From positions 682,001 to 746,000 of the forward strand of contig NZ_CABVIY010000002.1 of the NCBI RefSeq assembly GCF_902498195.1: a DNA stretch of 64,000 nucleotides, read 5' to 3'. Numbering within the stretch: position 1 is the first letter of the stretch; each line of letters starts with the position of its first letter. A model generated the notes under the pieces. The model saw nothing but the letters and a program-made list of their open reading frames with translations. It searched no databases and had not been told where the DNA came from. Source of the stretch: Pseudomonas fluorescens. GTDB lineage: Bacteria; Pseudomonadota; Gammaproteobacteria; Pseudomonadales; Pseudomonadaceae. The position numbers and the translations under genes were made by a program. Positions 46,842 to 57,204 of the stretch are shown here, in pieces.

Positions 46842-47049
46842 GGCTTGAGTCTCTCTAATTCTTGGGGATGAAACGGGTAGTGCCGCAACCGGGTGGGTGC
46901 AGACGAAAGTCGACCTATTTGGGTGAAGCCAGGGGATCAGCCGGACAGGGCAGGGCGCGGGGGCATGGTGTCGAACCTGTTGTTATTGGTTTTGTGGTCG
47001 AATGGTGCTGTGAATGTACTAGATGGTTCAATTGGTGAAAGTGGGTTTT

Positions 47050-47064
47050 GGGCGATTATCGAAC
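47050..47064 (-). promoter_or_regulatory. PcaR-type box upstream of the OprD porin
   Basis: On the minus strand it reads GTTCGATAATCGCCC, identical over all 15 bases to the box in front of pcaR, 208 bases from the porin start. Confidence 0.7.
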
Positions 47065-47067
47065 AGC

Positions 47068-47143
47068 AAAAGATCGCAGCCTTCGGCAGCTCCTACAGAA
47101 GATCGCGATTTCGTGTAGGAGCTGCCGAAGGCTGCGATCTTTT
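47068..47143. repeat. REP pair (GATCGCAGCC family)
   Basis: Inverted AAAGATCGCAGCCTTCGGCAG copies between the PcaR-type box and the ttgC terminator. Confidence 0.9.
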
Positions 47144-47165
47144 GATCTTCGCTTGTTCAAAGCCA

Positions 47166-47192
47166 ACAAAAAGCCCACCAAAAGGTGGGCTT
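47166..47192 (-). terminator. Terminator of the ttgABC operon
   Basis: AAGCCCACC-AAAA-GGTGGGCTT stem, T-run on the minus strand, 19 bases past the ttgC stop. Confidence 0.9.
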
Positions 47193-47210
47193 CGTGTTTT
47201 CAACGCGCGA

Positions 47211-48671
47211 TCAGAACAGCTTCAGCTTCGGCGCTTCTTCTTTCAACGGCTCGTTCTTCGCCGTCTGTTCGTTCCAGCCACCGCCCAGCGCCTTGTACAG
47301 ATTCACGGCGCTGACCAGTTGCGCCAGGCGGTCGGTGATCAGCGCCTGTTGGGCACTGAACAGCTGGCGCTGGGCATCGAGGAAGGTCAGGTTGCTGTCG
47401 ACGCCGATGCGATAACGACGCTCGGCCAGGCGGTAGTAGTCCTGGTTGGCGGCGACGAAATCACGCTGCGCCTGCAACTGATGGGTGTAGGTCTCGCGGG
47501 CGGCCAGGCCGTCGGCGACTTCCTGGAAGGCCGTTTGAATGGACTTCTCGTAGTTCGCCACGCCAATGTCTTTCTGGATTTTCGAGTAATCCAGGCTGGC
47601 GCGCAGGCTGCCGGCGTTGAAGATCGGCAGGTTGATCTGCGGCTGGAACAGCCAGGTGCCCGATCCGCCCTTGAACAGGCCGGACAGGTCCGGGCTCAGG
47701 GACCCGGCGTTGGCCGTCAGGCTGATACTCGGGAAGAACGCAGCCCGCGCCGCGCCGATGTTGGCGTTGGCGGCCTTGAGGTTGTATTCGGCTTGCAGGA
47801 TGTCCGGGCGACGTTGCAGCAAGTCGGACGGCAGGCCGGGCGGTACGTCGCTCAGCAAGTCGTCGTTCAGCGGTCGGGCCGCTTGCAGATTGGCCGGGAT
47901 CCCCGTGCCGAGCAGCAGCACCAGGCTGTTTTCATCCTGGGCGACCTGGCGGGTATACCGCGCCAGTTGCGCCCGGGCGTTTTCCACCGAGGTCCGCGAC
48001 TGCGCCAGGTCCAGGGCCGAGGCCACGCCCACTTCGTTGCTGCGGGCGGTGAGCTTGTAGCTCTCTTCGAACGCGGCCAGGGTGTCCTGGGTCAGCTTGT
48101 AGAGTTCCTTGTCGGCCTGCCAGGTCAGGTAGGCATTGGCCACGCTGGCCACCAGGCTGATCTGGGTGCTGCGCCGGCCTTCTTCGGTGGCGAAGTACTT
48201 CTGCAGGGCTTCTTCGTTCAGGCTGCGAATCCGGCCGAACAGGTCCAGTTCGTAGGCGCTGATGCCGACGGTGGCCGAGTAGGAGCTGGTGATACCCGCC
48301 TCACCGGTTTGCGAAGCATCGGCCGGGACGCGCTGGCGGCTGCCAGTGCCATTGGCCGAAACGGCCGGGAACAGATCGGCGCGGGAGATGCGGTATTGAG
48401 CCGCAAAGGCGTCGATGTTCAGGGCCGCGACACGCAGGTCACGGTTGTTCTCCAGGGCGACCTGGATCAGCTGTTGCAGGGCCGGGTCATGGAAAAACTG
48501 CTTCCAGCCCTGCTCGGCGGCGGCCTGGGCCGGTGCCTGGGCCGGCGAGTACGCCAGGCCCTGCGGGTATTGATCTGCCACCGGAGCGTCCGGCTGCTGA
48601 TAATCAGGTATCAGCGAGCAGCCACCGAGCACGAAGGCGGCGACTGCCAGGGAGAGTAGCGACTTGCTCAT
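47211..48671 (-). CDS. ttgC: Outer-membrane channel lipoprotein of RND efflux (TtgC/EmhC/OprM type)
   Basis: TolC-like outer-membrane factor of 486 residues. Signal peptide with lipobox VLGGC, then [18 protein letters not shown]. Repeated alpha-barrel segments such as [19 protein letters not shown] and [32 protein letters not shown] mark the OprM family. Its ATG overlaps the ttgB stop by one base. Last gene of the operon. Confidence 0.95.
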   Translation of the reverse strand: MSKSLLSLAVAAFVLGGCSLIPDYQQPDAPVADQYPQGLAYSPAQAPAQAAAEQGWKQFFHDPALQQLIQVALENNRDLRVAALNIDAFAAQYRISRADLFPAVSANGTGSRQRVPADASQTGEAGITSSYSATVGISAYELDLFGRIRSLNEEALQKYFATEEGRRSTQISLVASVANAYLTWQADKELYKLTQDTLAAFEESYKLTARSNEVGVASALDLAQSRTSVENARAQLARYTRQVAQDENSLVLLLGTGIPANLQAARPLNDDLLSDVPPGLPSDLLQRRPDILQAEYNLKAANANIGAARAAFFPSISLTANAGSLSPDLSGLFKGGSGTWLFQPQINLPIFNAGSLRASLDYSKIQKDIGVANYEKSIQTAFQEVADGLAARETYTHQLQAQRDFVAANQDYYRLAERRYRIGVDSNLTFLDAQRQLFSAQQALITDRLAQLVSAVNLYKALGGGWNEQTAKNEPLKEEAPKLKLF

Positions 48672-51600
48672 TAGCCAGCCTCTTTAGGAGTTTCAGTGGC
48701 GTCTTCCTGGTCGACGTTTTTACGCTGACCCATGGCCGACACGGTGACAAAGAACAGCGGGACCCAGAAGATCGCCAGGACGGTGGCGGTGATCATACCG
48801 CCAATCACCCCGGTACCGATGGCATGCTGGCTACCGGAGCCTGCACCCGTGGAAATGGCCAGGGGGACCACACCGAGGACGAACGCCAGCGAGGTCATGA
48901 TGATCGGTCGCAGACGCATGCGGCAGGCTTCGATCGCCGCCTCGCGCAGGCTGCGCCCTTGCTCGTGCAGTTCCTTGGCAAATTCGACAATCAGAATGGC
49001 GTTTTTCGCCGCCAGGCCGATGGTCGTCAACAGGCCCACCTGGAAGTACACGTCGTTGGACAGGCCGCGCAGGCTGGTGGCCATCAGTGCCCCGATGATC
49101 CCCAGCGGCACCACCAGCATGACCGCGATCGGAATCGACCAGCTTTCATACAGCGCCGCCAGGCACAGGAACACCATCAGCAGCGACAACGCGTACAACG
49201 CCGGTGCCTGGGAGCCGGACAAACGTTCCTCGTAGGACAGACCGGTCCAGGAAATACCGACGCCGGCCGGCAGTTTCTTGGCCAGGGCCTCGACTTCGGC
49301 CATGGCTTCACCGGTGGAATAACCCGGGGCCGGGGCACCGAGGATTTCCATCGCTTCCACGCCGTTGTAGCGGGCCAGTTTCGGCGAGCCGTAAATCCAC
49401 TCGCCCTTGGCGAACGCCGAGAACGGAACCATGGTGCCGGCGCTGTTGCGCACGTACCACTTCTTCAGGTCTTCAGGGCTCATGCGCGCCCCCGGCTGGC
49501 CTTGCACGTACACCTTCTTCACCCGACCGCGGTCAATGAAGTCGTTGACGTAGCTACTGCCCAGGGCAATCGACAGGGTGTTGTTGATGTCGGCGATGGT
49601 AATGCCTAAGGCACTGGCCTTCTCGTCGTCGATTTCCAGCTGGTATTGCGGTTCGTCGTTCAGGCCGTTCGGACGCACTTGCGTCAGCACTTTGCTCTGT
49701 GCGGCCATGCCGAGGAACTGGTTACGGGCTTCCATCAGCTTGTCGTGACCGATGCCGGCGCGGTCTTGCAGGAACACGTCGAAACCGGTGGCGTTACCCA
49801 GCTCCAGTACCGCCGGTGGCGCAAAGGCGAACACCATGGCGTCACGGAAGGTGAAGAAGTGCTGCTGGGCACGCGCCGCGACCTTGAACACGCTGTTGTC
49901 GGCGTTACGTTCGTCCCACGGCTTGAGCATGATGAACGCCATGCCCGAACTCTGGCCACGGCCGGCGAAGTTGAAGCCGGTCACGGTGAACACCGAGTTC
50001 ACGGCATCGCCTTCACCGCCATCCTTGCCCGGACGCAGCAGGAATTCACGCATCTGGTCCACGACCACTTGCGTGCGCTGGGACGTCGAGCCGGCCGGTG
50101 TCTGCACCTGGGCGAACAGGACGCCCTGGTCTTCTTCCGGCAGGAACGCCGTTGGAATGCGGGTGAACAGCCAGATCATGCCGACCACGATGATCAGGTA
50201 TGCCAGCAGGTAGGGCGCCTTGTGCGTGAGCATGTTGCCCACGCCACGCTCGTAGCTGCGTACGCCACGGTCGAAGTTGCGGTTGAACCAGCCGAAGAAG
50301 CCGCGTTTGGGCGTGCCGTGCTCGCCTTTGGGGATCGGCTTGAGCATGGTGGCGCACAGCGCCGGGGTGAAGATCAACGCAACCAGTACCGACAGGGCCA
50401 TGGCCGAGACGATGGTGATCGAGAACTGCTTGTAGATCACACCAGTGGAGCCGCTGAAGAACGCCATCGGCAGCAATACGGCCGACAGCACCAGGGCGAT
50501 ACCGACCAGCGCACCCTGGATCTGCCCCATGGATTTCTTGGTGGCCTCCTTGGGTGACAGGCCTTCTTCGCTCATCACCCGTTCGACGTTTTCCACCACG
50601 ACGATGGCATCGTCCACCAGCAAGCCGATGGCCAGCACCATGCCGAACATGGTCAGGGTGTTGATGCTGAAACCGGCCGCCGCGAGGATGCCGAAGGTGC
50701 CGAGCAATACCACCGGCACGGTCATCGTGGTGATGACGGTGGCGCGGAAGTTCTGCAGGAACAGGAACATCACCAGGAACACCAGCGCGACCGCTTCAAC
50801 CAGGGTGTGAACCACGCCCTTGATCGATTCGGTCACCACCGGGGTGGTGTCGTACGGGAACACCACTTCCATCCCTTGCGGGAAGAACGGCTTGAGGTTG
50901 TCGATGGTCTTGCGCAGGGCTTTTGCGGTGTCGAGGGCGTTGGCACCGGTGGCCAGTTTCACCGCCAGGCCGGACGCCGGGGCACCGTTGAACTGGGCAT
51001 TGATGCTGTAGTTCTCGCCACCCAGGCCCACGTCGGCGACATCTTTCAAGCGAACCTGGGAACCGTCCTTGTTGACCTTGAGCAGGATTTTGTTGAACTG
51101 CTCGGCGGTCTGCAGGCGGGTCTTGCCGATGATCGTCGCGTTCAGCTGCGTGCCGGGCATGGCCGGCAGGCCGCCGAGCTGGCCAGACGAAATCTGCACG
51201 TTTTGCGCGGCAATGGCGGTCTTGACGTCGATCGGGGTCAGGTTGTAGTTGTTCAACTTGGCCGGGTCGAGCCAGATACGCATGGCGTACTGGGAGCCGA
51301 ACACCTGGAAGTCACCGACACCGGCAGTCCGGGAGATCGGATCCTGCATGTTGGACACGATGTAGTTGGACAGGTCGTCCTTGGTCATGCTGCCGTCACG
51401 CGACACCACACCGATCACCAGCAGGAAGTTCTTCACCGCCTTGGTCACGCGGATACCCTGCTGCTGCACTTCTTGCGGCAGCAGCGGGGTGGCCAGGTTC
51501 AGCTTGTTCTGCACCTGGACCTGTGCGGTGTCGGAGTTGGTGCCTTGCTCGAAGGTCGCGGTGATGGTCATGGTGCCGTCGGAGTTACTTTCCGAGGACA

Positions 51601-51832
51601 CATAACGCAGGTTGTCGATACCGTTGAGCTGTTGCTCGATCACCTGCACCACGGTGTCCTGCACGGTTTGCGCGGAGGCACCCGGGTAGGTCACCTGAAT
51701 CGCAATGGCTGGCGGCGCAATGCTCGGGTATTGGTTGATCGGCAGTTTGAGGATCGAGAGTGCCCCGACCAGCATGATCACCAGGGCGATTACCCAGGCG
51801 AAAATCGGACGGTCGATAAAAAATCTGGACAT
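48671..51832 (-). CDS. ttgB: RND efflux pump inner-membrane transporter (TtgB/EmhB/MexB type)
   Basis: Proton-driven HAE1 pump of 1053 residues. [26 protein letters not shown] start, [22 protein letters not shown] TM4 segment with the proton-relay Asp pair, and the internal duplication of AcrB-type pumps ([20 protein letters not shown] and [15 protein letters not shown] near the C-terminus). Length agrees with MexB/TtgB. Exports antibiotics, solvents and aromatic hydrocarbons in relatives. Three-base gap from ttgA. Confidence 0.97.
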   Translation of the reverse strand: MSRFFIDRPIFAWVIALVIMLVGALSILKLPINQYPSIAPPAIAIQVTYPGASAQTVQDTVVQVIEQQLNGIDNLRYVSSESNSDGTMTITATFEQGTNSDTAQVQVQNKLNLATPLLPQEVQQQGIRVTKAVKNFLLVIGVVSRDGSMTKDDLSNYIVSNMQDPISRTAGVGDFQVFGSQYAMRIWLDPAKLNNYNLTPIDVKTAIAAQNVQISSGQLGGLPAMPGTQLNATIIGKTRLQTAEQFNKILLKVNKDGSQVRLKDVADVGLGGENYSINAQFNGAPASGLAVKLATGANALDTAKALRKTIDNLKPFFPQGMEVVFPYDTTPVVTESIKGVVHTLVEAVALVFLVMFLFLQNFRATVITTMTVPVVLLGTFGILAAAGFSINTLTMFGMVLAIGLLVDDAIVVVENVERVMSEEGLSPKEATKKSMGQIQGALVGIALVLSAVLLPMAFFSGSTGVIYKQFSITIVSAMALSVLVALIFTPALCATMLKPIPKGEHGTPKRGFFGWFNRNFDRGVRSYERGVGNMLTHKAPYLLAYLIIVVGMIWLFTRIPTAFLPEEDQGVLFAQVQTPAGSTSQRTQVVVDQMREFLLRPGKDGGEGDAVNSVFTVTGFNFAGRGQSSGMAFIMLKPWDERNADNSVFKVAARAQQHFFTFRDAMVFAFAPPAVLELGNATGFDVFLQDRAGIGHDKLMEARNQFLGMAAQSKVLTQVRPNGLNDEPQYQLEIDDEKASALGITIADINNTLSIALGSSYVNDFIDRGRVKKVYVQGQPGARMSPEDLKKWYVRNSAGTMVPFSAFAKGEWIYGSPKLARYNGVEAMEILGAPAPGYSTGEAMAEVEALAKKLPAGVGISWTGLSYEERLSGSQAPALYALSLLMVFLCLAALYESWSIPIAVMLVVPLGIIGALMATSLRGLSNDVYFQVGLLTTIGLAAKNAILIVEFAKELHEQGRSLREAAIEACRMRLRPIIMTSLAFVLGVVPLAISTGAGSGSQHAIGTGVIGGMITATVLAIFWVPLFFVTVSAMGQRKNVDQEDATETPKEAG

Positions 51833-51835
51833 GGT

Positions 51836-52993
51836 TTACTCCCCTTTGCCGCTGGCAGCCTGCTCAGCTGCCTTGGCGGGGGCCGGGTTCTTTGCGCCGA
51901 CGTTGGTCGCCTCACTGGCCTTGACTTCCACGCCAGGTTTGACGAACTGCAGCCCTTCGGTGATCAGGCGATCGCCGGCCTTCAGGCCGTCTTCGATCAG
52001 CCACTGGTTACCGACGGTGCGGCTGGCCTTGAGCTGACGCAGTTCGACCTTGTTGTCAGGGCCGACGACCAGTGCGGTCGGGCTGCCCTTGAGGTCGCGG
52101 GTCACGCCTTGTTGCGGGGCGAGGATCGCCGCGCTGTTCACACCGGCCTGCAACTGGGCGTGGACGAACATGCCTGGCAGCAGGGTGTGGTCCGGGTTGG
52201 GGAACACGGCTCGCAGGGTTACGGAACCGGTGGTCTGGTCAACCGAGACTTCGGAGAATTCCAGCTTGCCTTCCTGCTTGTACTGGCTGCCGTCCTCAAG
52301 GGTCAGCTTGACCATCGCGGCGTTGTCGCCGGCTTTTTGCAGGCGGCCGCTTTCCAGTTCGCGGCGCAGTTGCAGCAGCTCGACCGACGACTGGGTGACG
52401 TCGACGTAGATCGGGTCCAGTTGCTGGATGACGGCCATCGCTTCGGTCTGACCGTTGCTGACGAGGGCGCCTTCGGTCACCGAAGAGCGGCCGATACGAC
52501 CGGTCAGTGGCGCGTAGACCTTGGTGTAGCGCACATTGATCTGGGCGGTTTGCAGGGCGGCTTCCGATTGCAGGCGATTGGCCACGGCAGTGTCGTATTC
52601 CTGGCGGCTCACGGCTTGCTCGTTGACCAGTTGCTGGTAGCGGTCGGAGATCGACTTGGTCGAGCGCAGGTTGGCTTCGGCGCTTTTCTGCGTGGCTTCA
52701 TAGACCGCCGGGTCGATCTGGTACAGCTGCTGGCCGGCTTTGACATCGCCGCCTTCCTTGAACAGGCGCTTGAGAATGATGCCGTTGACCTGTGGGCGCA
52801 CTTCGGCGATGCGGAACGCGCTGGTGCGGCCCGGCAGCTCGGAGGTCAACGTAAACGTTTGCGGCTGCAAAGTGACGACGCCGACCTGAGGCGGTGGTGC
52901 GGCCGGTGCCGCTTCTTCCTTTTTGCATCCGCTGAGCAACGATGCGAGGGCGACGGCGGCGACCAGAGCGGTAACAGCTGGCTTGAATTGCAT
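51836..52993 (-). CDS. ttgA: RND efflux periplasmic adaptor lipoprotein (TtgA/EmhA/MexA type)
   Basis: Membrane-fusion protein of 385 residues. ATG 52993 gives a signal peptide with lipobox LLSGC, preferred to the Met at 53029. Landmarks are the lipoyl halves (ELPGRTSAFRIAEVRPQVNGIILKRLFKEG and VRYTKVYAPLTGRIGRSSVTEGALV) and the beta-barrel segment DHTLLPGMFVHAQL. First gene of the operon, under the TtgR operator. Confidence 0.95.
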   Translation of the reverse strand: MQFKPAVTALVAAVALASLLSGCKKEEAAPAAPPPQVGVVTLQPQTFTLTSELPGRTSAFRIAEVRPQVNGIILKRLFKEGGDVKAGQQLYQIDPAVYEATQKSAEANLRSTKSISDRYQQLVNEQAVSRQEYDTAVANRLQSEAALQTAQINVRYTKVYAPLTGRIGRSSVTEGALVSNGQTEAMAVIQQLDPIYVDVTQSSVELLQLRRELESGRLQKAGDNAAMVKLTLEDGSQYKQEGKLEFSEVSVDQTTGSVTLRAVFPNPDHTLLPGMFVHAQLQAGVNSAAILAPQQGVTRDLKGSPTALVVGPDNKVELRQLKASRTVGNQWLIEDGLKAGDRLITEGLQFVKPGVEVKASEATNVGAKNPAPAKAAEQAASGKGE

Positions 52994-53082
52994 GAAAATC
53001 CTCGGGTCAGGCGCGCATGAAACGCACAAGAAAACATGGAAGGTTTAAAAATGGAGTACCGGGTGGATAAGTAGCTTGCTAA

Positions 53083-53116
53083 GGAATATACTTACATTCA
53101 CGGTTGTTTGTAAATA
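53083..53116. promoter_or_regulatory. TtgR operator between ttgA and ttgR
   Basis: The segment around TATACTTACATTCACGG and TTGTTTGTAAATAC corresponds closely to the published P. putida TtgR operator, with TTACA (53092-53096) and TGTAA (53109-53113) half-sites. Binding of TtgR would repress both directions until aromatic compounds or antibiotics release it. Confidence 0.85.
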
Positions 53117-53261
53117 CCTCGGCTCGGTATCCTCGCCGTTACAGCGGCCGTCGCAAGGTTGGAATTGTAGGCCCGGGGACGCGCCCCAAGAACGCTCGCC
53201 CCGCTTTTATTCAGCTGATATTCAGACATCGCTGAAGCATCCTGATTGAGGTTGTACTGCC

Positions 53262-53894
53262 ATGGTCCGTCGCACCAAAGAGGAAGCTCAAGAAACCCGC
53301 AACCAGATACTCGAAGCGGCCGAAAAGGCCTTTTTCGAGCGGGGCGTGGCCCGTACGACCCTGGCGGACATCGCGACCCTGGCCGGTGTCACCCGCGGTG
53401 CTATCTACTGGCATTTCAGCAACAAGGCGGATCTGCTGCAGGCCATGCTCGACACCTTGCAAGAGCCCCTGGATGAACTGGCCAAGGCCGCCGAGAGCGA
53501 AGACGAACTCGACCCGTTGGGCTGCATGCGCAGGCTGCTCATTCATTTGTTTCATGAAGTTGCGCTGGACCCCAAGACCCGGCGCATCAACGAAATTCTG
53601 TTTCATAAGTGCGAGTTCACCGATGAAATGTGTGACTTGCGCCAGCAGCGGCGCACGGCCAGCCTTGAATGCAACTCGCGGATTGGCCAGACCCTGCGTA
53701 ATGCCGTGAACCGTGGGCAGTTGCCGGACAATCTCGACACCGCCCGCGCGGCCATCAGCATTCATGCCTATATAGATGGCCTGTTGTATCAATGGTTGCT
53801 CGCACCCGACAGCTACGAGTTGCACACCGAGGCCGAGCGTTGGGTCGATATCGCGCTGGACATGCTGCGTTTCAATCCCAGCCTGCGTAAGTGA
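53262..53894 (+). CDS. ttgR: TetR-family efflux repressor TtgR/EmhR
   Basis: Repressor of 210 residues. N-terminal [41 protein letters not shown] with [18 protein letters not shown], and the AcrR-type ligand domain with [17 protein letters not shown]. Divergent from ttgABC. Length and sequence match the TtgR/ArpR/EmhR/NalC-like group. Confidence 0.95.
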   Translation: MVRRTKEEAQETRNQILEAAEKAFFERGVARTTLADIATLAGVTRGAIYWHFSNKADLLQAMLDTLQEPLDELAKAAESEDELDPLGCMRRLLIHLFHEVALDPKTRRINEILFHKCEFTDEMCDLRQQRRTASLECNSRIGQTLRNAVNRGQLPDNLDTARAAISIHAYIDGLLYQWLLAPDSYELHTEAERWVDIALDMLRFNPSLRK

Positions 53895-53923
53895 AACAAA
53901 ATGCGTAATCGGCTTCCCGCGTG

Positions 53924-53983
53924 TCAACCGCCGAAGGCCTGGATGAACAGTTCTTCATGGGGCTCCAGGGCGGTGGGGTGCTT
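53924..53983 (-). pseudogene. Possible 3' remnant of a lost gene
   Basis: Reading the minus strand gives KHPTALEPHEELFIQAFGG followed by TGA, with G+C-rich host-like codons, but an in-frame TAA precedes it at the border of the AT-rich islet. It looks like the C-terminus of a gene whose body was lost. Parent gene not recognised; chance coding is possible. Confidence 0.3.
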
Positions 53984-54086
53984 TTATATACTTACGTTTG
54001 ACCGGTTGACAGGTAGCAAGCTCGGTATTTTGTAGGGATTTTGTATTTGATACGGCGGCTGCCCGTTTCGATTTGAGCAAAGGCAG

Positions 54087-54112
54087 GCAAACGCCCTCGT
54101 AAGGGCGTTTGC
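54087..54112. terminator. Hairpin after the orphan gene
   Basis: Perfect 10-bp stem GCAAACGCCC/GGGCGTTTGC with a 6-base loop, 21 bases beyond the 210-residue gene; it lacks a clear T-run on the minus strand. Confidence 0.55.
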
Positions 54113-54132
54113 TCGTTGAGGAGCAGTTACAA

Positions 54133-54765
54133 TTAGAATGGGTCGCGGATTTTAATCGCGATGGCGTAGCTGTAAGGGGAGGCGCTCTGGTTTTGTTCCA
54201 AGAGGTAATCGCACAATATTTCGCTCTGGCCAATCGAGCGAATGCTGTGTCGTCGTGAAACGGATATCGTATTGCCAAAAGAAAACGCTTCATATCGCAT
54301 GGTGAGTTGCGATGCTGTTGAGAAGTCAAAAGCGTAGTCGCCGCTGCGGTATGTAAAATGATGGCTGACTTGCGAACTTCTAAAGCTGGTATTCGCACGG
54401 TTGATGCGTCTAAGTAAAACGCCAGGCAATGTAAATGCAATGCAATTTCCTGGCGGGATGTCTAAATCTCCGGGTTCACTGTTCCAGGTCGAATTGGTCA
54501 TTGAAAAACTGTTGCGAGTACAATTGTAGATTTGGATCAGGACATTGGTTTCAGAGGTTTTTTTGCGAACCGATTCCCAAATGATTGGTTGCCGCTGCCG
54601 AGCTTGTTCGTAGCTTGCTTCATACGTTCTTTCAAAAGCGAACTTCGCTTTTTTCTCTTCAAGCTCTTCTTTGCTCAAGCCAGATAAGTAGATTCTTTCC
54701 TGGTTGATTGCATCTTGACCAATTATTCCTTCAAGGTGAGACAGGTATTCTTCTATATCGTCCAT
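54133..54765 (-). CDS. Orphan hypothetical protein in an AT-rich islet
   Basis: Unrecognised 210-residue protein. The first 75 or so residues are charged and helical (MDDIEEYLSHLEGIIGQDAINQ...KKAKFAFERTYEAS). The rest is beta-rich, with many Ser, Thr and aromatic residues (ETNVLIQIYNCTRNSFSMTN, DIPPGNCIAFTLPG, FRSSQVSHHFTYRSGDYAF) and resembles, only in general pattern, small membrane-active beta-sandwich proteins. No signal peptide. Codon use is far more AT-rich than the neighbours, suggesting horizontal acquisition. Confidence 0.65.
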   Translation of the reverse strand: MDDIEEYLSHLEGIIGQDAINQERIYLSGLSKEELEEKKAKFAFERTYEASYEQARQRQPIIWESVRKKTSETNVLIQIYNCTRNSFSMTNSTWNSEPGDLDIPPGNCIAFTLPGVLLRRINRANTSFRSSQVSHHFTYRSGDYAFDFSTASQLTMRYEAFSFGNTISVSRRHSIRSIGQSEILCDYLLEQNQSASPYSYAIAIKIRDPF

Positions 54766-54876
54766 GATTCGATCTCGAGTGGTTGTGGTGTAGCGAGTAC
54801 CTGAAGATAGCGAGGCGCTTGGTAGTTTGCTTGTGGAGTATGTAATGAGTTGTTTGTTTAATCCGTGTTCTCCGAA

Positions 54877-54917
54877 ACTAAAAAGCCCCGGCTCTATTCG
54901 AGTCAGGGCTTTTTAGT
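54877..54917. terminator. Bidirectional terminator after xenB
   Basis: 12-bp perfect outer stem ACTAAAAAGCCC/GGGCTTTTTAGT with an inner CTC/GAG pairing; A and T tracts on both sides. Confidence 0.9.
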
Positions 54918-54932
54918 ATCAATGACTAATAA

Positions 54933-55982
54933 TTACAGCGTGGGATAGTCGATGTAGCCAACCGGTCCCTTGCCATAGAACAACTCCGGACGCGCTTCGT
55001 TCAGCGGTGCGTCCGCTTTCAGGCGCGCCGGCAAATCAGGGTTGGCAATGAACGGAATACCGAAGGCAACCGCATCGGCCTTGCCCGCCGCCAGCCAGGC
55101 GTTGGCGCTGTCCTTGGTGAAGCGCTCGTTGGCGATGTACGGGCCGCCGAAGGCTTCCTTGAGTTGCGGGCCGAGGCTGTCGGCGCCTTCTTTTTCGCGC
55201 GAGCAAATGAAGGCGATGCCGCGTTTGCCCAGTTCGCGAGCGACGTAGGTGAAGGTTTCGGCGAGGTTGTCGTCGCCCATGTCATGGGAGTCGGCACGCG
55301 GAGACAAGTGCACGCCGACACGGCCAGCGCCCCAGACTTCGATCGCTGCATCGGTCACTTCCAGCAGCAGGCGGGCACGGTTTTCCAGGGAGCCGCCGTA
55401 TTGGTCGGTGCGCTGGTTAGTGCTGCTTTGCAGGAACTGGTCGAGCAGGTAGCCGTTGGCGCCGTGGATTTCCACGCCGTCGAAACCGGCGGCCTTGGCG
55501 TTTTCGGCACCGACGCGGTAGGCGTCGACGATGTCGGCGATTTCAGCGGTTTCCAGGGCGCGCGGCGTCGGGAAGTCGGCCAGTGGACGCACCAGGCTGA
55601 CGTGGCCTTTAGGCTGGATGGCGCTCGGGGCGACCGGTTTTTCGCCGTTCAGGTACGACTCGTGGGAGACGCGGCCGACGTGCCACAGTTGCAGGAAGAT
55701 CTTGCCGCCCGCGCCGTGGATCGCCTTGGTGACGTTGGTCCAGCCGCGCACCTGGTCGTTGGACCAGATGCCCGGGGTGTCCGGGTAGCCGACGCCCATC
55801 GGGGTGACCGAGGTCGCTTCGCTGAGGATCAGGCCGGCCGAAGCGCGTTGTACGTAGTATTCGGCCATCAGCGCGTTGGGCACACGGCCTTCGTCGGCGC
55901 GGCAGCGGGTCAACGGGGCCATGATGATGCGGTTGGCCAGTTCCAGGTCGCCCAGTTTGATCGGATCGAAAATAGTCGTCAT
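54933..55982 (-). CDS. xenB: Old yellow enzyme, xenobiotic reductase XenB
   Basis: FMN-dependent NAD(P)H ene-reductase of 349 residues, matching XenB of P. fluorescens in length and sequence. OYE landmarks: NRIIMAPLTRCRAD, IFLQLWHVGRVSH, FDGVEIHGANGYLLDQFLQ with the His-Gly-Ala-Asn substrate site, and YGGSLENRARL. Reduces alpha,beta-unsaturated carbonyls, nitro compounds and nitrate esters in relatives. Last gene of arsR-MFS-xenB, 20 bases after the MFS gene. Confidence 0.93.
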   Translation of the reverse strand: MTTIFDPIKLGDLELANRIIMAPLTRCRADEGRVPNALMAEYYVQRASAGLILSEATSVTPMGVGYPDTPGIWSNDQVRGWTNVTKAIHGAGGKIFLQLWHVGRVSHESYLNGEKPVAPSAIQPKGHVSLVRPLADFPTPRALETAEIADIVDAYRVGAENAKAAGFDGVEIHGANGYLLDQFLQSSTNQRTDQYGGSLENRARLLLEVTDAAIEVWGAGRVGVHLSPRADSHDMGDDNLAETFTYVARELGKRGIAFICSREKEGADSLGPQLKEAFGGPYIANERFTKDSANAWLAAGKADAVAFGIPFIANPDLPARLKADAPLNEARPELFYGKGPVGYIDYPTL

Positions 55983-56002
55983 TTCAAAACCCTTATGAGG
56001 TA

Positions 56003-57169
56003 TCAGTTGGTAGCAGGAGCCAGCTCGGGATTACCGCTCTGACGGAAAGTGATCAGGGTCGCCAGCAGGGCGAGTACTGCCAGTGCGGCGGCCGCCAGGG
56101 GTACGCTGGTCAGGCCGAAGCCGTGGGCGATGACGCTGCCGCCGACCCAGGCGCCCAGGGCGTTGCCGACGTTGAACGCGCCGATGTTCAGGGTCGAGAC
56201 CAGGTTCGGTGCGGCCTTGCCGTAGGTCACCACGTTGACTTGCGGGGCAGGCACGGCGGCGAAACACGCGGTGGCCCATAGGAACAGGGTGATTTCGGTC
56301 GGGATCAGCGCGACGCTGGTCCAGGTCAGCACCGTGGACACCACCGCCATCGCGATAAACACACCGATCAGCGTTGCCGCCAGCCCCTTGTCCGCCAGCT
56401 TGCCGCCGATGATGTTGCCGACGGTCAGGCCCAGGCCGATGAGCATCAGGGTCCAGGTCACGCCACGGGGCGAGACACCGGTGACTTCGCCCAGCAGCGG
56501 CGCCACATAGGTGAACAGGGTGAACACCGAGGCGGCGAACAGCGCGGTCATGCTCAGGGACAACCAGATACCGGCGCCCTTGAGGGCACGCAGTTCGGCG
56601 CGCATGTCGAGTTTTTCTTCGTCGCGCTTGGCCGGCAGGAAGCGAATCAGGCCGATCAGCGCAATCACGCCGATCACGGTCACCGCCCAGAAGGTCGAGC
56701 GCCAGCCAGCCTGTTGACCGAGCGCGGTGCCCAGCGGCACGCCGAGGACGTTGGCCAGGGTCAGGCCGGTGAACATCAGGGCCACGGCCGAGGCACGTTT
56801 GTTGGCGGGCACCAGGCCTGCCGCCACCACCGAGCCGATGCCGAAGAACGCACCGTGGCACAGCGCCGTCACCACCCGGGCAAACATCAGCACGTTGTAG
56901 TCACTGGCCACCGCGCAGAGCAGGTTGCCGACAATGAAAATGCCCATCAGCGCCACCAGGGCGGCCTTGCGCGGCAGCCGGGCGGTGGCCAGTGCCATGA
57001 ACGGCGCACCAATGGCCACGCCCAGGGCGTAACCGGTCACCAGCCAGCCGGCGCCGGGGATCGACACACCGAGATCGGCCGCCACATCGGGCAGCAGGCC
57101 CATGATGACGAACTCGGTGGTGCCGATGGCGAAGGCGCTTAACGCCAGTATGAGTAGCGAGAGGGGCAT
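56003..57169 (-). CDS. MFS drug-type efflux transporter (DHA1, AraJ/YdhP-like)
   Basis: Inner-membrane exporter of 388 residues with 12 helices. FAIGTTEFVIMGLLPDVAADLGVS in TM1, MALATARLPRKAALV at motif A, GFFG/GAFFGIGSVVAAG and GRLTLANVLGVPLGTALGQQAGWRSTFW-like motif C region are typical of the DHA1 AraJ branch. Probably expels an electrophile or its reduced product. Follows arsR by 35 bases. Confidence 0.88.
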   Translation of the reverse strand: MPLSLLILALSAFAIGTTEFVIMGLLPDVAADLGVSIPGAGWLVTGYALGVAIGAPFMALATARLPRKAALVALMGIFIVGNLLCAVASDYNVLMFARVVTALCHGAFFGIGSVVAAGLVPANKRASAVALMFTGLTLANVLGVPLGTALGQQAGWRSTFWAVTVIGVIALIGLIRFLPAKRDEEKLDMRAELRALKGAGIWLSLSMTALFAASVFTLFTYVAPLLGEVTGVSPRGVTWTLMLIGLGLTVGNIIGGKLADKGLAATLIGVFIAMAVVSTVLTWTSVALIPTEITLFLWATACFAAVPAPQVNVVTYGKAAPNLVSTLNIGAFNVGNALGAWVGGSVIAHGFGLTSVPLAAAALAVLALLATLITFRQSGNPELAPATN

Positions 57170-57204
57170 TGATTCATTCCTTTTCGGCTGGCTGACGTAA
57201 AGGG

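Larger units (their letters stand above)
46842..47210. other. Porin/ttgC intergenic region (369 bases)
   Basis: Contains the porin promoter, a PcaR-type 15-mer (47050-47064), a REP pair and the ttgC terminator; no ORF is supported. Confidence 0.6.

Noticed and set aside
50807..53020. 737-codon plus-strand ORF opposite ttgBA
   Set aside because: Antisense shadow; His/Gly/Val-rich translation without domains.
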